From positions 1 through 64,000 of the forward strand of contig NZ_DAIDJE010000020.1 of assembly GCF_027451485.1 (NCBI RefSeq): 64,000 nucleotides of DNA. Reading direction: 5' to 3'. Made by a program: the position numbers and the translations under genes. The notes below the pieces were generated by a model. It searched no databases. It was not told the origin of the DNA and worked only from the letters and a program-made list of their open reading frames with translations. Positions 1-7,921 of the stretch are shown here, piece after piece (the first letter of the stretch is position 1; each line of letters opens with the position of its first letter). The stretch is from Bradyrhizobium sp. Its GTDB lineage: Bacteria; Pseudomonadota; Alphaproteobacteria; Rhizobiales; Xanthobacteraceae.

Positions 1-93
1 TCCGGGCACTTTCCCGGCGCGACGCTCTGCCCGGGCGGCCCCCTTGCCGCTCTTCGGACGCGCGGTCGCCTTCAATTCCTTGACGGTCGCCAT
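1..93 (-). CDS. rplY: 50S ribosomal protein L25/Ctc, N-terminal fragment
   Basis: The first 31 residues of a leftward gene that runs off the window edge. They begin MATVKELKATARPKSGKGAA and continue with a basic Arg/Ala/Gly run ending VPG, the typical opening of alphaproteobacterial L25 (general stress protein Ctc), which binds 5S rRNA in the large subunit. The ATG is at 91-93. The rest of the gene, normally followed by pth (peptidyl-tRNA hydrolase), would lie to the left. Identification rests only on the N-terminus, but that start is highly characteristic. Confidence 0.85.
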   Translation of the reverse strand, partial: MATVKELKATARPKSGKGAARAERRAGKVPG

Positions 94-1181
94 CGGCTTA
101 AGTCCTTGTTTTCTAAAAAGTTAAAGGCCGCAGCGCGGCCCGTTTCCGTCTCGCAGCAAGCCTCCAGGGGTGCGGGGGCCGCGAACGTGGCGGCGTTCTA
201 GCCCCAAAGGGCCGAAATGACAAGGAAATGAAGCAATATTTCTCCGGCCGGCCTTAACGGAACGGACCAGGCTTTTCTGCCATTTTCAGGCCGACGGGCA
301 GAAGACGAAAGCCGCGCTCATACGATCGCGCGTTCTCGCGACGAACTTCGCCCGAGTTTTAAAGCCAGTCGCTGTCCCTCAAAGCAGAGGGAGCAGGGAA
401 TGCCGGGCGTTTGGCTCGCCCGCAGCCTCGCGTGCAATGAAAGAAAGCACACGAGTTAGTCACCACAGGTTCGCCGAAAACGATCCGGCATTCCCCGCGC
501 GATGGTTTTACGGTTTCCTTCGTGCTCGCCCCGGAGACCGGGCTTTTTTGTCTTCGTCATCGGCGCAATGCGTCAGCATTGTCGCCAACTTGATCTCAGC
601 GTCGGGACATCAGGCCCACACGACTTCACCGTCCGCGAGGCTCTGACCGTTCGTCGTTCGGCCGCCTCGCGTCCATCGCATCCCGCACCCAACGCTCGTG
701 ACGATCGCGAAACGCCCCTCTTGATCGGGTGTGAGACGCGCAGAGAGTTGCCAGTGATTTGCCCGACGCCACAAGCGGAATATTTTTTTGCCAACGAGTG
801 GACAGTGGACTCAGCCTTGATCGGGCTGAAGAAACCGGATTTTTGGCGCAGTGGCTTGGCCGGCAGTGCTAAAGTGCGAACGGAAGCGTTCCCGCGATCA
901 TTTCGAGGCGATGCGAAGCAGCGAATCATGCCGCATCAACGCGCGGAGGAATGGATTCCACCCTGGTCACAGCAGAGGCAGCGAGAGGGAGACAACGTCA
1001 CGAATACGGCAGGACCTTTGATCCAGCGCAACCAGCCGCGACGAGGTCCTGGTAAATAAACAAGCGCCAGCGCACTCGTTCCGCTCGCGGAAAACTAAAA
1101 TCGATTTGAGCAGCCGTCACTTTTCCTTAATTTGATGATCGTCAGAGCAAGTCTTAGAATAACCTGCGATGGCTCGCACCG
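94..1181. other. Gene-poor region of about 1.1 kb
   Basis: I see no convincing gene here. Several overlapping open frames occur on both strands (for example 437-646, 502-1059, 573-929), but they contradict one another, match no family I know and have the arginine/serine-rich composition of out-of-frame reading in high-G+C DNA. The stretch holds the rplY promoter region (about 94-250) and a terminator-like hairpin at 528-549. The block at about 460-760 looks like intergenic sequence I loosely recall as recurring in Bradyrhizobium genomes, so it may be a repeat or a non-coding RNA locus; this is recollection, not something shown here. Confidence 0.5.
528..549 (+). terminator. Terminator-like hairpin with T tract
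   Basis: A short GC-rich stem, CCCGG-AGA-CCGGG, is followed directly by six T residues (544-549). This is the classic form of an intrinsic terminator read rightward. No protein gene ends just upstream, so if functional it would end a short untranslated transcript starting somewhere within about 100-500. Confidence 0.45.
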
Positions 1182-1400
1182 ATGGGGCTCATGAATTTGT
1201 CCATTCAACAGCGCGCGTTGAACATTCTGCGTGAGTTCGAGCAAGCTCAAATTGCGCTGGTCGGCAAGGCCGTCATCCTGACCAACGGCATAGCAGGCAC
1301 CGTGGAAAAGCTTCTTCTGGATGAGCTTCACGGTTTGCGCGTTGTGATCGCAGGCCATACAGGCGACTGGCCTTTATCCGCAATTCGCCTCGGCATGTAG
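1182..1400 (+). CDS. Small conserved hypothetical protein
   Basis: A 72-residue protein with two parts: an amphipathic helical N-terminus (NLSIQQRALNILREFEQAQ, residues 5-23) and a short beta-rich segment with GKAVILTNGIAGTVEKLLLDELHGLRV-type strands and a final GHTGDWPLSAIRL. The beta part resembles the strand pattern of small PRC-barrel-like domains. I recall similar 70-residue orphans in Bradyrhizobium. An ATG at 1191 is an alternative start. It is followed by a second small orphan on the same strand, 87 bp away, and both lie next to the arsenic island. Function unknown. Confidence 0.55.
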   Translation: MGLMNLSIQQRALNILREFEQAQIALVGKAVILTNGIAGTVEKLLLDELHGLRVVIAGHTGDWPLSAIRLGM

Positions 1401-1487
1401 TGGTTAGGCGAGTACGCCACGGCTGGCGTTGTTGCAAACGGCAACTGTCCTCGTGGCGTTGCGTTTCGGTGCAGAAGGGTTTGCGTT

Positions 1488-1709
1488 ATGAAGGACCTCC
1501 CAAACAGGGAATTTTCTCCGGACATTATCGACGTGGCGACATCCGCCCTCCACGCTACGGTCAACAGCCTGCCCGAGCCGGCGAGTTCGACCAATGTCAA
1601 CATGCTCGCGAGGTTTATTCTGCGCATGGTCGAAGCCGGCGAGCGCGACCTTGCCATCCTGCGAACAACCGCACTGCTCGAACTGCAGTCAGGGTCAACA
1701 ACCAGGTAA
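1488..1709 (+). CDS. Small conserved hypothetical protein
   Basis: A 73-residue, mostly helical protein. It has an acidic N-terminus (residues 1-15), a central ATSALHATVNSLPEP helix and a C-terminal segment, LARFILRMVEAGERDLAILR, of the kind found in small rhizobial proteins of unknown function. It is plausibly soluble and cytoplasmic; no membrane segment, signal peptide or metal motif is visible. It lies downstream of another small orphan and convergent with the arsenite exporter gene. I recognise the type but cannot name a function. Confidence 0.5.
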   Translation: MKDLPNREFSPDIIDVATSALHATVNSLPEPASSTNVNMLARFILRMVEAGERDLAILRTTALLELQSGSTTR

Positions 1710-1904
1710 TCTCACCGTGGATCCCGGACGGCAGCTCTGGACGGATGCTGAGATTTGAAGTGGCGGACAACGCGGAACTGCAAAGCTCCGCCTTGAGTCG
1801 GCCGTTAAAATCCCGCACCCCAATTCAGGTCCGCCTGCTCTCGGAATGGTCCAAGGGTGAGCGCGCGATTGGCGCCGGTACGAACCCGATCAAGATCAGG
1901 TCCT

Positions 1905-2960
1905 TCATCTGCGCGCCTCTACAGTTGTCGCCGATGAATGGATACCGCTTTCATACCAGCCACGAGTCGCCTTGACGATGCGGACGACCGAAAGCATGAC
2001 CGGAACTTCGACAAGGACGCCCACGACCGTAGCGAGTGCCGCTCCGGAGTCCAGACCGAAAAGGCTGATCGCCGCGGCAACCGCGAGTTCGAAGAAATTG
2101 CTCGCGCCGATCAGGGCGGCAGGAGCCGCGACGCACCAGGCGACGCCGAAGCGGCGGTTCAACAGGTATGCCAGGCCCGCGTTGAGATAGACCTGAATCA
2201 AGATCGGCACGGCAAGGATCGCGATGACCACCGGCTGCCCGACGATCTGCTCCCCCTGGAAGCCGAACAGCAGAACCAGCGTCGCAAGCAGCGCCGCAAG
2301 AGAAAGGGGCTGCAATGTTCGCAAGCTGCGCTCGAATGCTCCGCCGCCGATCCGGATCAGCTGCCTTCTCCATGTCTGCGCGACCGTCACGGGAACGACG
2401 ATGTACAGCAGAACGGAAAGCAGCAGCGTGCCCCAAGGCACGGTGATCGAGGCTACCCCGAGCAGAAGTCCCACCAGTGGCGCGAACAGGAACACCATGA
2501 TCACGTCGTTCAGCGCGACCTGGCTGAGGGTGTAATGAGGCTCTCCCCCGCAGAGATTTGACCAGACGAATACCATGGCTGTGCACGGCGCCGCTGCGAG
2601 GAGGATCAGGCCGGCGATGTAGGAAGAAATCTGCGCCGAAGGCAGCAGCGGCGCGAAGACGTGACCGATGAAGAACGATCCGAGAAGAGCCATCGAGAAC
2701 GGCTTGACCGCCCAGTTGATGAAGAGCGTCACGCCGACACCGCGCCAGTGTTCGCGAACCTGGCCGAGCGCGGCGAAGTCGATCTTGAGCAGCATCGGCA
2801 CAATCATCAGCCAGATGAGGACCGCGACCGGCAGATTGACTCTGGCGATCTCGGCTCCGGCTATCGCGCCGAAGACGTCCGGCATGACGTGCCCGAGCGC
2901 CACGCCGGCGATGATGCAGAGAGCGACCCAGAGGGTGAGGTAGCGTTCGAAGATGCTCAT
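1905..2960 (-). CDS. acr3: ACR3-family arsenite efflux permease
   Basis: A 351-residue inner-membrane protein with about ten hydrophobic segments, the usual length for bacterial Acr3. It exports arsenite, As(III), as the last step of arsenic detoxification. The diagnostic segment APCTAMVFVWSNLCGG (about residues 143-158) carries the essential Cys of ACR3 carriers, and PAALIGASNFFELAVA (about 282-297) matches the second conserved region. It lies 3 bp downstream of arsC in a leftward arsR-arsC-acr3 operon, so ArsR probably represses it and arsenite induces it. The common name in annotations is arsB or acr3, but it is unrelated in sequence to classical ArsB. Confidence 0.93.
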   Translation of the reverse strand: MSIFERYLTLWVALCIIAGVALGHVMPDVFGAIAGAEIARVNLPVAVLIWLMIVPMLLKIDFAALGQVREHWRGVGVTLFINWAVKPFSMALLGSFFIGHVFAPLLPSAQISSYIAGLILLAAAPCTAMVFVWSNLCGGEPHYTLSQVALNDVIMVFLFAPLVGLLLGVASITVPWGTLLLSVLLYIVVPVTVAQTWRRQLIRIGGGAFERSLRTLQPLSLAALLATLVLLFGFQGEQIVGQPVVIAILAVPILIQVYLNAGLAYLLNRRFGVAWCVAAPAALIGASNFFELAVAAAISLFGLDSGAALATVVGVLVEVPVMLSVVRIVKATRGWYESGIHSSATTVEARR

Positions 2961-2963
2961 GCT

Positions 2964-3491
2964 TCAGGCCACATCGTTACGGAAGGAGTTCGCGCCGTCC
3001 GAACGGCCGATCTCGCGGAGCCTGGCGCCGAGCGACAGCTTGTCGATGCTGCGAAGAGGAAGATTCACGAAGGCGCCGATCCGGTTCTTGAGATAGCGAA
3101 AGGAGGTCATGAACGCAGCCTCCCTTTCCAGCTCGGTGCCCTCGGCCGCGGCGGGATCCTCGATACCCCAGTGGGCAGTCATCGGCTGCCCCGGCCAGAC
3201 CGGGCAAGCCTCGCCTGCGGCGTTGTCGCAGACAGTGAAGACAAAATCCATGGCAGGCGCGCCGGGAACGGCGAACTCGAGCCAACTCTTCGAGCGCAGG
3301 CCTTCGGTCGGATAATCGAGGCTTTGGAGTGTGCAAAGCGCGAGTGGATGGACCGCACCCTTCGGCGTGCTTCCGGCCGAGAAAGCCTGGAAGCGGCCGC
3401 CGCCGTCCTTGCGGAGGATCGACTCGGCAAGGATCGAGCGGGCGGAGTTTCCGGTGCAAAGAAAGAGGACGTTGAAGACGCGGTCAGACAC
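2964..3491 (-). CDS. arsC: Arsenate reductase, low-molecular-weight phosphatase type
   Basis: A 175-residue enzyme reducing arsenate to arsenite in the cytoplasm. The P-loop CTGNSARS (C12 to R18, a CX5R signature) forms the active site; VCDNAAGEACPVWPG around residues 82-97 carries the pair of Cys expected to relay the disulfide, and a DP acid motif sits in GIEDPAA. I place the start at the GTG of 3489-3491, directly before the first beta strand; the frame stays open further upstream, but there it overlaps arsR out of frame and encodes no recognisable sequence. It overlaps the arsR stop by 8 bp, which suggests translational coupling, and acr3 follows 3 bp later. Confidence 0.92.
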   Translation of the reverse strand: MSDRVFNVLFLCTGNSARSILAESILRKDGGGRFQAFSAGSTPKGAVHPLALCTLQSLDYPTEGLRSKSWLEFAVPGAPAMDFVFTVCDNAAGEACPVWPGQPMTAHWGIEDPAAAEGTELEREAAFMTSFRYLKNRIGAFVNLPLRSIDKLSLGARLREIGRSDGANSFRNDVA

Positions 3492-3846
3492 GGCTTCGCT
3501 CCTTTCGCTTCGGAGGACAGCACGGCTGGAGACTCTTGATGAGGGGCGCGCAGATGTCCGGATCGCCGCCGCAACAGTCCTGCAGCAGGAAAAGCACGAC
3601 CCTCTGGAATACGGCGAGATTGACCCGATAGACGATCGAGCGGCTGTGGCGTTCAGATGTGACCAATTCAGCCCGAGAAAGCACCGACAGGTGAGCCGAG
3701 AGCGTGTTCTGCGGCACTTCCAGCGCGCGAGCGAGGTCGCCAGCGGCGAGACCATCGGGTTCATGCTTCACCAGCGCTCGAAATGCCTGCAGCCGCGTCG
3801 GCTGGGCCAGAGCCGCCAGTGCCAGAATGGCTTTTTCGTTTTCCAT
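3484..3846 (-). CDS. arsR: ArsR-family metalloregulatory repressor
   Basis: A 120-residue winged-helix repressor heading the arsR-arsC-acr3 operon. The family signature runs from ALAQPTRLQAFRALV through GDLARALEVPQNTLSAHLSVL (recognition helix, about residues 36-55) to the wing. The likely As(III)-binding thiols lie in the C-terminal part: DCCGGDPDIC (about residues 90-99) and PCCPP (about 107-111), not in the alpha-3 helix used by E. coli ArsR. Binding of arsenite should release DNA and induce the operon. It diverges from a second arsR across 109 bp containing a palindromic candidate operator. Confidence 0.92.
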   Translation of the reverse strand: MENEKAILALAALAQPTRLQAFRALVKHEPDGLAAGDLARALEVPQNTLSAHLSVLSRAELVTSERHSRSIVYRVNLAVFQRVVLFLLQDCCGGDPDICAPLIKSLQPCCPPKRKERSRV

Positions 3847-3895
3847 ATATCCAGATTTATAGAAATGTCGGCGGTTGTCAAGAGCGCGAGCCTTG

Positions 3896-3917
3896 TATTT
3901 CGAACTTACTAGAAATA
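3896..3917. promoter_or_regulatory. Candidate ArsR operator
   Basis: An imperfect inverted repeat, ATTTC-N10-GAAAT, lies between the two divergent arsR genes. A related half site, TATAGAAATG, occurs at 3859-3868, next to the start of the leftward operon. The surrounding DNA is AT-rich compared with the genes, as expected for overlapping divergent promoters. The position is right for repression of both arms by either ArsR. No binding evidence exists in the sequence itself. Confidence 0.5.
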
Positions 3918-3955
3918 CCGTTGAAACATGGAGCCGAGGAGTTTATACGTCTTGC

Positions 3956-4276
3956 ATGAAAATAGACGACGCAGCAGCCCGCCTGGAAGCGCTCGGCAAT
4001 GCAACCAGGCTCAAGATCTATCGCATGCTCGTCCGCGCCGGCCGAGCCGGAATGCCGGTCGGCCGGCTGCAGGAGCGTCTGAAGATTCCCGCCTCCACCC
4101 TTTCGCATCACATCAAGGGGCTTGTCGCTGTCGGCCTGATCTCGCAGGTGCGCGAGAGCACGACACTGGTCTGCCACGCGGAGTACGACACAATGCGGGG
4201 CCTTGTGGATTTTCTCGTCGCCGAGTGCTGCGCGGACGAACTCGAATGCGAGGTTGCCGCCCGTCCTGCCGCCTAA
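3956..4276 (+). CDS. Second ArsR-family repressor
   Basis: A 106-residue winged-helix regulator starting MKIDDAAARLEALGNATRLK. The helix-turn-helix is around LQERLKIPASTLSHHIKGLV (residues 43-62). It differs clearly from the other ArsR of this island and has its own thiol set near the end: ECCADELEC (about residues 92-100). It is the first gene of the rightward arm and precedes the FAD oxidoreductase by 47 bp, so it probably controls that enzyme and itself. The ATG at 3956 is preferred over an upstream in-frame start, which would add a non-homologous leader covering the operator. Confidence 0.88.
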   Translation: MKIDDAAARLEALGNATRLKIYRMLVRAGRAGMPVGRLQERLKIPASTLSHHIKGLVAVGLISQVRESTTLVCHAEYDTMRGLVDFLVAECCADELECEVAARPAA

Positions 4277-4323
4277 ACGGCCGACCCAATATTCGATGAT
4301 TCTAGGACCATGGGAAAAAGATC

Positions 4324-5694
4324 ATGAGCACACCCAGGACAGTCGCCATCATAGGAGCGGGGCCGGTCGGCCTCGCTGCAGCGGCCCATGTTCTCGAACG
4401 CGGCATGACGCCGATCGTGCTCGAAGCAGGGCCGCAGGCGGGACACTCCGTCCGGCAGTGGCAGCATGTCCAGTTGTTCTCGCCATGGCAATACAACCTC
4501 GACAAGGCCGCAGCGCGGCTTCTTGCACCGACGGGGTGGAATTCTCCGGATCCGCAGGTGTACCCGACCGGCGCCGAGCTTCTGGAGCGCTACATCGAAC
4601 CGCTGGCGACCAAGACCGCGCTGCGCGACGTGATCCGCACCTCGAGCCGCGTCACCGCCGTCGGGAGGGTCGGCTTCGACAAGGCCAGGACCAGGGGACG
4701 CGAGGCCGCGGCGTTCGAGATCCGCTACCAGAACGGCAAAGGCCCGGAGACATTGCGCGCCGAGGCCGTCATCGATGCCTCAGGAACCTGGGCCTCGCCG
4801 AATCCGGCCGGCGCCGGCGGTCTGCCGGCGATCGGTGAGCGCGAGGCGCAGGCCAAAATCGCCTACGGCATGCCGGACGTGCTCGGCAATGCGCGTGCGC
4901 GCTATGCCGGCAAAACGGTCGCCGTGCTCGGCGCCGGTCACTCCGCAATCGGCACCTTGGTTGACCTCACGAGACTGGCGCAACAAGTGCCCGAAACCCG
5001 ACCGGTGTGGCTGCTTCGGAGCAATAATCCAGAGAAATCCTTCGGAGGCGGAGCGAACGACAAGTTGGCCGCGCGCGGCGAGCTTGGCGCCCAATTCGCT
5101 GCGCTCCTTGCGTCCGGCCACATTCAGGTCGAATCCGGTTTCCCGGTCGCTGCGATTTCGCCGACCAGCGACCGTATCCGGATCTCGACCTCGTCGGCAT
5201 GCTGCGGACGCAGCATCGTCGTCGACGAGCTGGTCGTCGCAACCGGTTTCCGTCCCGACTTGTCGTTCCTGGGGGAGGTCCGGCTCCGCCTCGATCCGGC
5301 GATTGAGGCGCCGGTCGCATTGGCGCCGCTGATCGATCCGAACGAACATTCCTGCGGCACCGTTCGCCCGCACGGGGCCCGCGAGCTGGTCCAGGATGAT
5401 CCGGGTTTCTACCTCGCCGGCATCAAGAGTTACGGCCGCGCACCGACCTTCCTGATGATCACGGGATACGAACAGGTCCGCTCCATCGCGGCCGACATCG
5501 CAGGCGACAAGCAGGCCGCCGCGCGCGTAGAGCTCGAACTCCCGGAGACCGGGGTTTGCACGCGCAGTGGCGTCGAAGGCAGAGCCGCGGCGGCCAATTG
5601 CTGCGGCGGTCCGGCGCCGGCCGCCGTTGACACCTGCTGCGGGGGCGATGCGCTCGCCGAAGCGGAAGGTGAGAAGGGCTGCGGTTGCTCGTGA
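4324..5694 (+). CDS. FAD-dependent oxidoreductase of the arsenic island, Cys-rich C-terminus
   Basis: A 456-residue flavoprotein. Residues 1-35 form a Rossmann dinucleotide-binding fold (VAIIGAGPVGLAAAAHVLERG), a second nucleotide fold begins at about 200 (VAVLGAGHSAIGTLVDL), and VVATGFRPD (about 305-313) is the typical closing ATG motif of two-dinucleotide-domain flavoproteins. The last 40 residues hold two CCGG motifs and a final CGCS, six cysteines in all, which look like a soft-metal or As(III) ligand set. It probably oxidises or otherwise transforms arsenic species using NAD(P)H, but the substrate is unknown. It resembles flavoproteins often found beside arsR in Rhizobiales and is longer than ArsO-type monooxygenases. 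Confidence 0.8.
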   Translation: MSTPRTVAIIGAGPVGLAAAAHVLERGMTPIVLEAGPQAGHSVRQWQHVQLFSPWQYNLDKAAARLLAPTGWNSPDPQVYPTGAELLERYIEPLATKTALRDVIRTSSRVTAVGRVGFDKARTRGREAAAFEIRYQNGKGPETLRAEAVIDASGTWASPNPAGAGGLPAIGEREAQAKIAYGMPDVLGNARARYAGKTVAVLGAGHSAIGTLVDLTRLAQQVPETRPVWLLRSNNPEKSFGGGANDKLAARGELGAQFAALLASGHIQVESGFPVAAISPTSDRIRISTSSACCGRSIVVDELVVATGFRPDLSFLGEVRLRLDPAIEAPVALAPLIDPNEHSCGTVRPHGARELVQDDPGFYLAGIKSYGRAPTFLMITGYEQVRSIAADIAGDKQAAARVELELPETGVCTRSGVEGRAAAANCCGGPAPAAVDTCCGGDALAEAEGEKGCGCS

Positions 5695-5840
5695 TGGAAT
5701 AGAAAGTGCCGAGCCATCGCTCGTGGTCGGACGTACGAGCTGATGAGAGATCTCCCAACAGATCGAAACAATCGAGAAGGTCGTTTTCGAAAATCCGCCG
5801 ATAGCAATCCTACCCGCCGGTTCGCCTAAATCCGGACGTC

Positions 5841-6440
5841 TTAACGTTTCGACTTCAGGGGATGGATCGTTTCCCCGGCCGCCAGCATCGCGACGAATGT
5901 CTTGATCCGGGCTGCCCGGGTCTCGGGCTTCTTAGCTTGTTGGACGCGATAAAGGATCGCGTAGCGATTGGCGCGATCGAGCGCTTCGAAGAACCGTTCA
6001 GCCTTCGTATTTCGGGCCAGCGCAACGTGAAGATCGTCGGGCACCTGCGCGGTGCTTTGCGGCGCATATGCCGCTACCCACCGTCCGTCCTGTCGTGCGC
6101 GTTCGATCTCCTTCGTACCGGCAGGAAGCATTCGCCCCAACGCGATCAATTCAAGCGCGCGCGTGCAATTTCTTTCGGACCACTTGCTGGTGGGACGGCG
6201 TGGCGTGAACCGCACCAGCGAATATCTGTCGTCGAAACTGTCGAGTTGGCCATCAATCCAGCCGTGACAAAGCGCGGTATCGACAGCCTCCGACCTTGAA
6301 ACACTGGCGATGCCGGAGGATTTTTTCGCCAACTTCAGCCAAAGGCCCCTGGAGTCCGCACTCTGCGATACGAGCCAATCGTTCCAGGCCTCTTGCGACT
6401 TGAACGCGATAATCGGCAGATCGCGCTTGGTCTTTGCCAT
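5841..6440 (-). CDS. YdeI/OmpD-associated family protein
   Basis: A 199-residue cytoplasmic protein starting MAKTKRDLPIIAFKSQEAWNDWL. The conserved core of the YdeI family is visible: GLWLKLAKK, then SEAVDTALCHGWIDGQ (about residues 49-64) and RFTPRRPTSKWSERN (about 74-88), ending in a helical C-terminal domain rich in Arg and Lys. Members are widespread, sometimes annotated as bacteriocin-protection proteins, without an established biochemical role. The ATG at 6438-6440 is chosen because homology begins there; the open frame continues upstream into unrelated sequence. Confidence 0.85.
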   Translation of the reverse strand: MAKTKRDLPIIAFKSQEAWNDWLVSQSADSRGLWLKLAKKSSGIASVSRSEAVDTALCHGWIDGQLDSFDDRYSLVRFTPRRPTSKWSERNCTRALELIALGRMLPAGTKEIERARQDGRWVAAYAPQSTAQVPDDLHVALARNTKAERFFEALDRANRYAILYRVQQAKKPETRAARIKTFVAMLAAGETIHPLKSKR

Positions 6441-6477
6441 TTCTGACAAGATTGAACGCGCCAGGCTTTTGCGATCG

Positions 6478-6738
6478 TTACGATGAGGTGCCGCCGAGCT
6501 TGGCTTCCAGCGCGGCAATGCGCGCCTTCAACGCCTCGTTTTCCTCGCGTGCCAGACGAGCCATGTCCTTGACCGCCTCGAACTCCTCGCGCTTGACCAC
6601 GTCAAGGTCGCGCAGGATTTTTTCGGCCTGGTTGCGCATCAGCGTGTCCACTTCGCGCTTGACGCCCTGGGCCGCTCCAGCCGCATCATTCATCAAACGC
6701 CCGATCTCATCGAAAAACCGATTGCTGGTCTGGGTCAT
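6478..6738 (-). CDS. ubiK: Ubiquinone biosynthesis accessory factor UbiK-like (BMFP domain)
   Basis: An 86-residue protein with the BMFP fold: an amphipathic N-terminal helix (FFDEIGRLMNDAAGAAQGVK) and a long C-terminal coiled coil (about residues 45-80, REENEALKARIAALEAKL). In gammaproteobacteria UbiK helps the soluble hydroxylases of ubiquinone synthesis and also binds membranes. It sits divergent from lgt, with a twin-hairpin repeat in the gap. The family assignment is good; the role in ubiquinone synthesis in this organism is transferred from the family. Confidence 0.82.
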   Translation of the reverse strand: MTQTSNRFFDEIGRLMNDAAGAAQGVKREVDTLMRNQAEKILRDLDVVKREEFEAVKDMARLAREENEALKARIAALEAKLGGTSS

Positions 6739-6886
6739 CCCTCAATTCTCCGGCCGGTTCGCGCAATCCACAGTTCAGGGAAAGAGAATGGCGATCCATT
6801 GCGTTCCATTCAAGACCATTCGCTTTTGGATCATCTCGCAAAAGTGCCTGCCAAACCGCATTTCGGGTGCTAGAAGCAGCCAACCC

Positions 6887-7054
6887 GTGGAGTGGATTTG
6901 ACATTCGCTGCCCATCTGGCCACACACTCGTCAAGCGAATGTCAAATCCAAAACTCCCCTGGAGGCCTGCGGCTGCTGGTGGTCCTTGATTCTGACATGC
7001 GCAAAAACGGCAGCTGAGACGGGATACGGATGTTAAAATCAAATCAGTAGCCCC
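6887..7054. repeat. Twin-hairpin interspersed repeat, variant A, copy 1
   Basis: Two adjacent palindromes fill most of the 337-bp gap between ubiK and lgt. The first has perfect 16-base arms (GGATTTGACATTCGCT at 6894-6909 and its complement at 6934-6949), extended outward by imperfect GGAGT/ACTCC pairing. The second is decayed: GATTCTGACATGCGC at 6988-7002 against CGGATGTTAAAATC at 7027-7040. The same order and spacing recurs at 31797-31966 and 45586-45741. Confidence 0.85.
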
Positions 7055-7075
7055 GCCACGAACCGCAAGGCGCGA

Positions 7076-7921
7076 ATGCACCTTCTCACTATCGCCTTTC
7101 CAGACTTCAACCCGATCGCCTTCGCGCTCGGCCCGTTCAAGATCCGCTGGTATGCACTCGCCTATATCGGCGGCATCGTGCTCGGCTGGATCTACGCGCG
7201 CGCCCTGCTCAAGAGCCCAAAGCTGTGGCGCGGGCCGCCGCCGATGACGCTTACCCAGATCGACGATTTCATCCTCTGGGTAACGATCGGAATCATCCTT
7301 GGCGGTCGCACCGGCTACGTCCTGTTTTACAACCCGGCGTTCTTCCTCCGCCACCCGGCCGAGATTTTCGAGCTGTGGAACGGCGGGATGTCATTTCACG
7401 GCGGTTTTCTCGGCTGCGTCGCGGCGGTGATGTTTTTTGCCTGGAAGAACAACACCTCGATCCTGTCGCTTGGCGACATCACCACCGCGGTCGGCCCGAT
7501 CGGGCTTTTTCTCGGGCGCATCGCCAATTTCATCAATGGCGAGCTGTGGGGCCGGCCGGCGGATCCGAGTCTGCCATGGGCGATGGTGTTCCCCCGTGAC
7601 CCTCTTCAACTGCCGCGCCATCCGAGCCAGCTCTACGAGGCCGCACTCGAGGGGATCGTCCTGTTCACGGTCCTTGCCGTGATGATCCGGATGGGCGCGC
7701 TGAAGCGCCCGGGCCTGATCCTCGGCAGCTTCATCACGATCTATGGTATTGCGCGCATCGTCGGCGAATTTTTCAGGGAGCCCGACCCTCAGCTCGGCTT
7801 TTTGTGGCACAAACTCACCATGGGCGAACTGCTTTCCGTGCCCATGGTCATTGCCGGGCTTGTTATTATCGTAGCGGCCTGTCGCCGAAAGGCGGCGCAG
7901 CCGGTGCAGGAACTGCCGTGA
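7076..7921 (+). CDS. lgt: Prolipoprotein diacylglyceryl transferase
   Basis: A 281-residue polytopic inner-membrane enzyme that moves diacylglycerol from phosphatidylglycerol to the lipobox Cys of prolipoproteins, the first step of lipoprotein maturation. About seven hydrophobic segments are present. Signature regions include [13 protein letters not shown] (about 22-34), [12 protein letters not shown] (about 80-91), [10 protein letters not shown] (about 105-114, with the essential His) and [15 protein letters not shown] (about 146-160). It begins a tight cluster: its stop overlaps the GTG of the next gene by 4 bp. Its partner lspA is also in this window, far downstream. Confidence 0.97.
   Translation: MHLLTIAFPDFNPIAFALGPFKIRWYALAYIGGIVLGWIYARALLKSPKLWRGPPPMTLTQIDDFILWVTIGIILGGRTGYVLFYNPAFFLRHPAEIFELWNGGMSFHGGFLGCVAAVMFFAWKNNTSILSLGDITTAVGPIGLFLGRIANFINGELWGRPADPSLPWAMVFPRDPLQLPRHPSQLYEAALEGIVLFTVLAVMIRMGALKRPGLILGSFITIYGIARIVGEFFREPDPQLGFLWHKLTMGELLSVPMVIAGLVIIVAACRRKAAQPVQELP

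Noticed and set aside
437..1059. Overlapping frames in the rplY upstream region
   Set aside because: Mutually exclusive, no recognisable domain, composition like random high-G+C translation.
1400..1975. A 191-codon plus-strand frame covering the second small orphan
   Set aside because: It overlaps a better candidate at 1488-1709 in another frame and the end of the acr3 gene, and its product is Arg/Ser-rich without homology.
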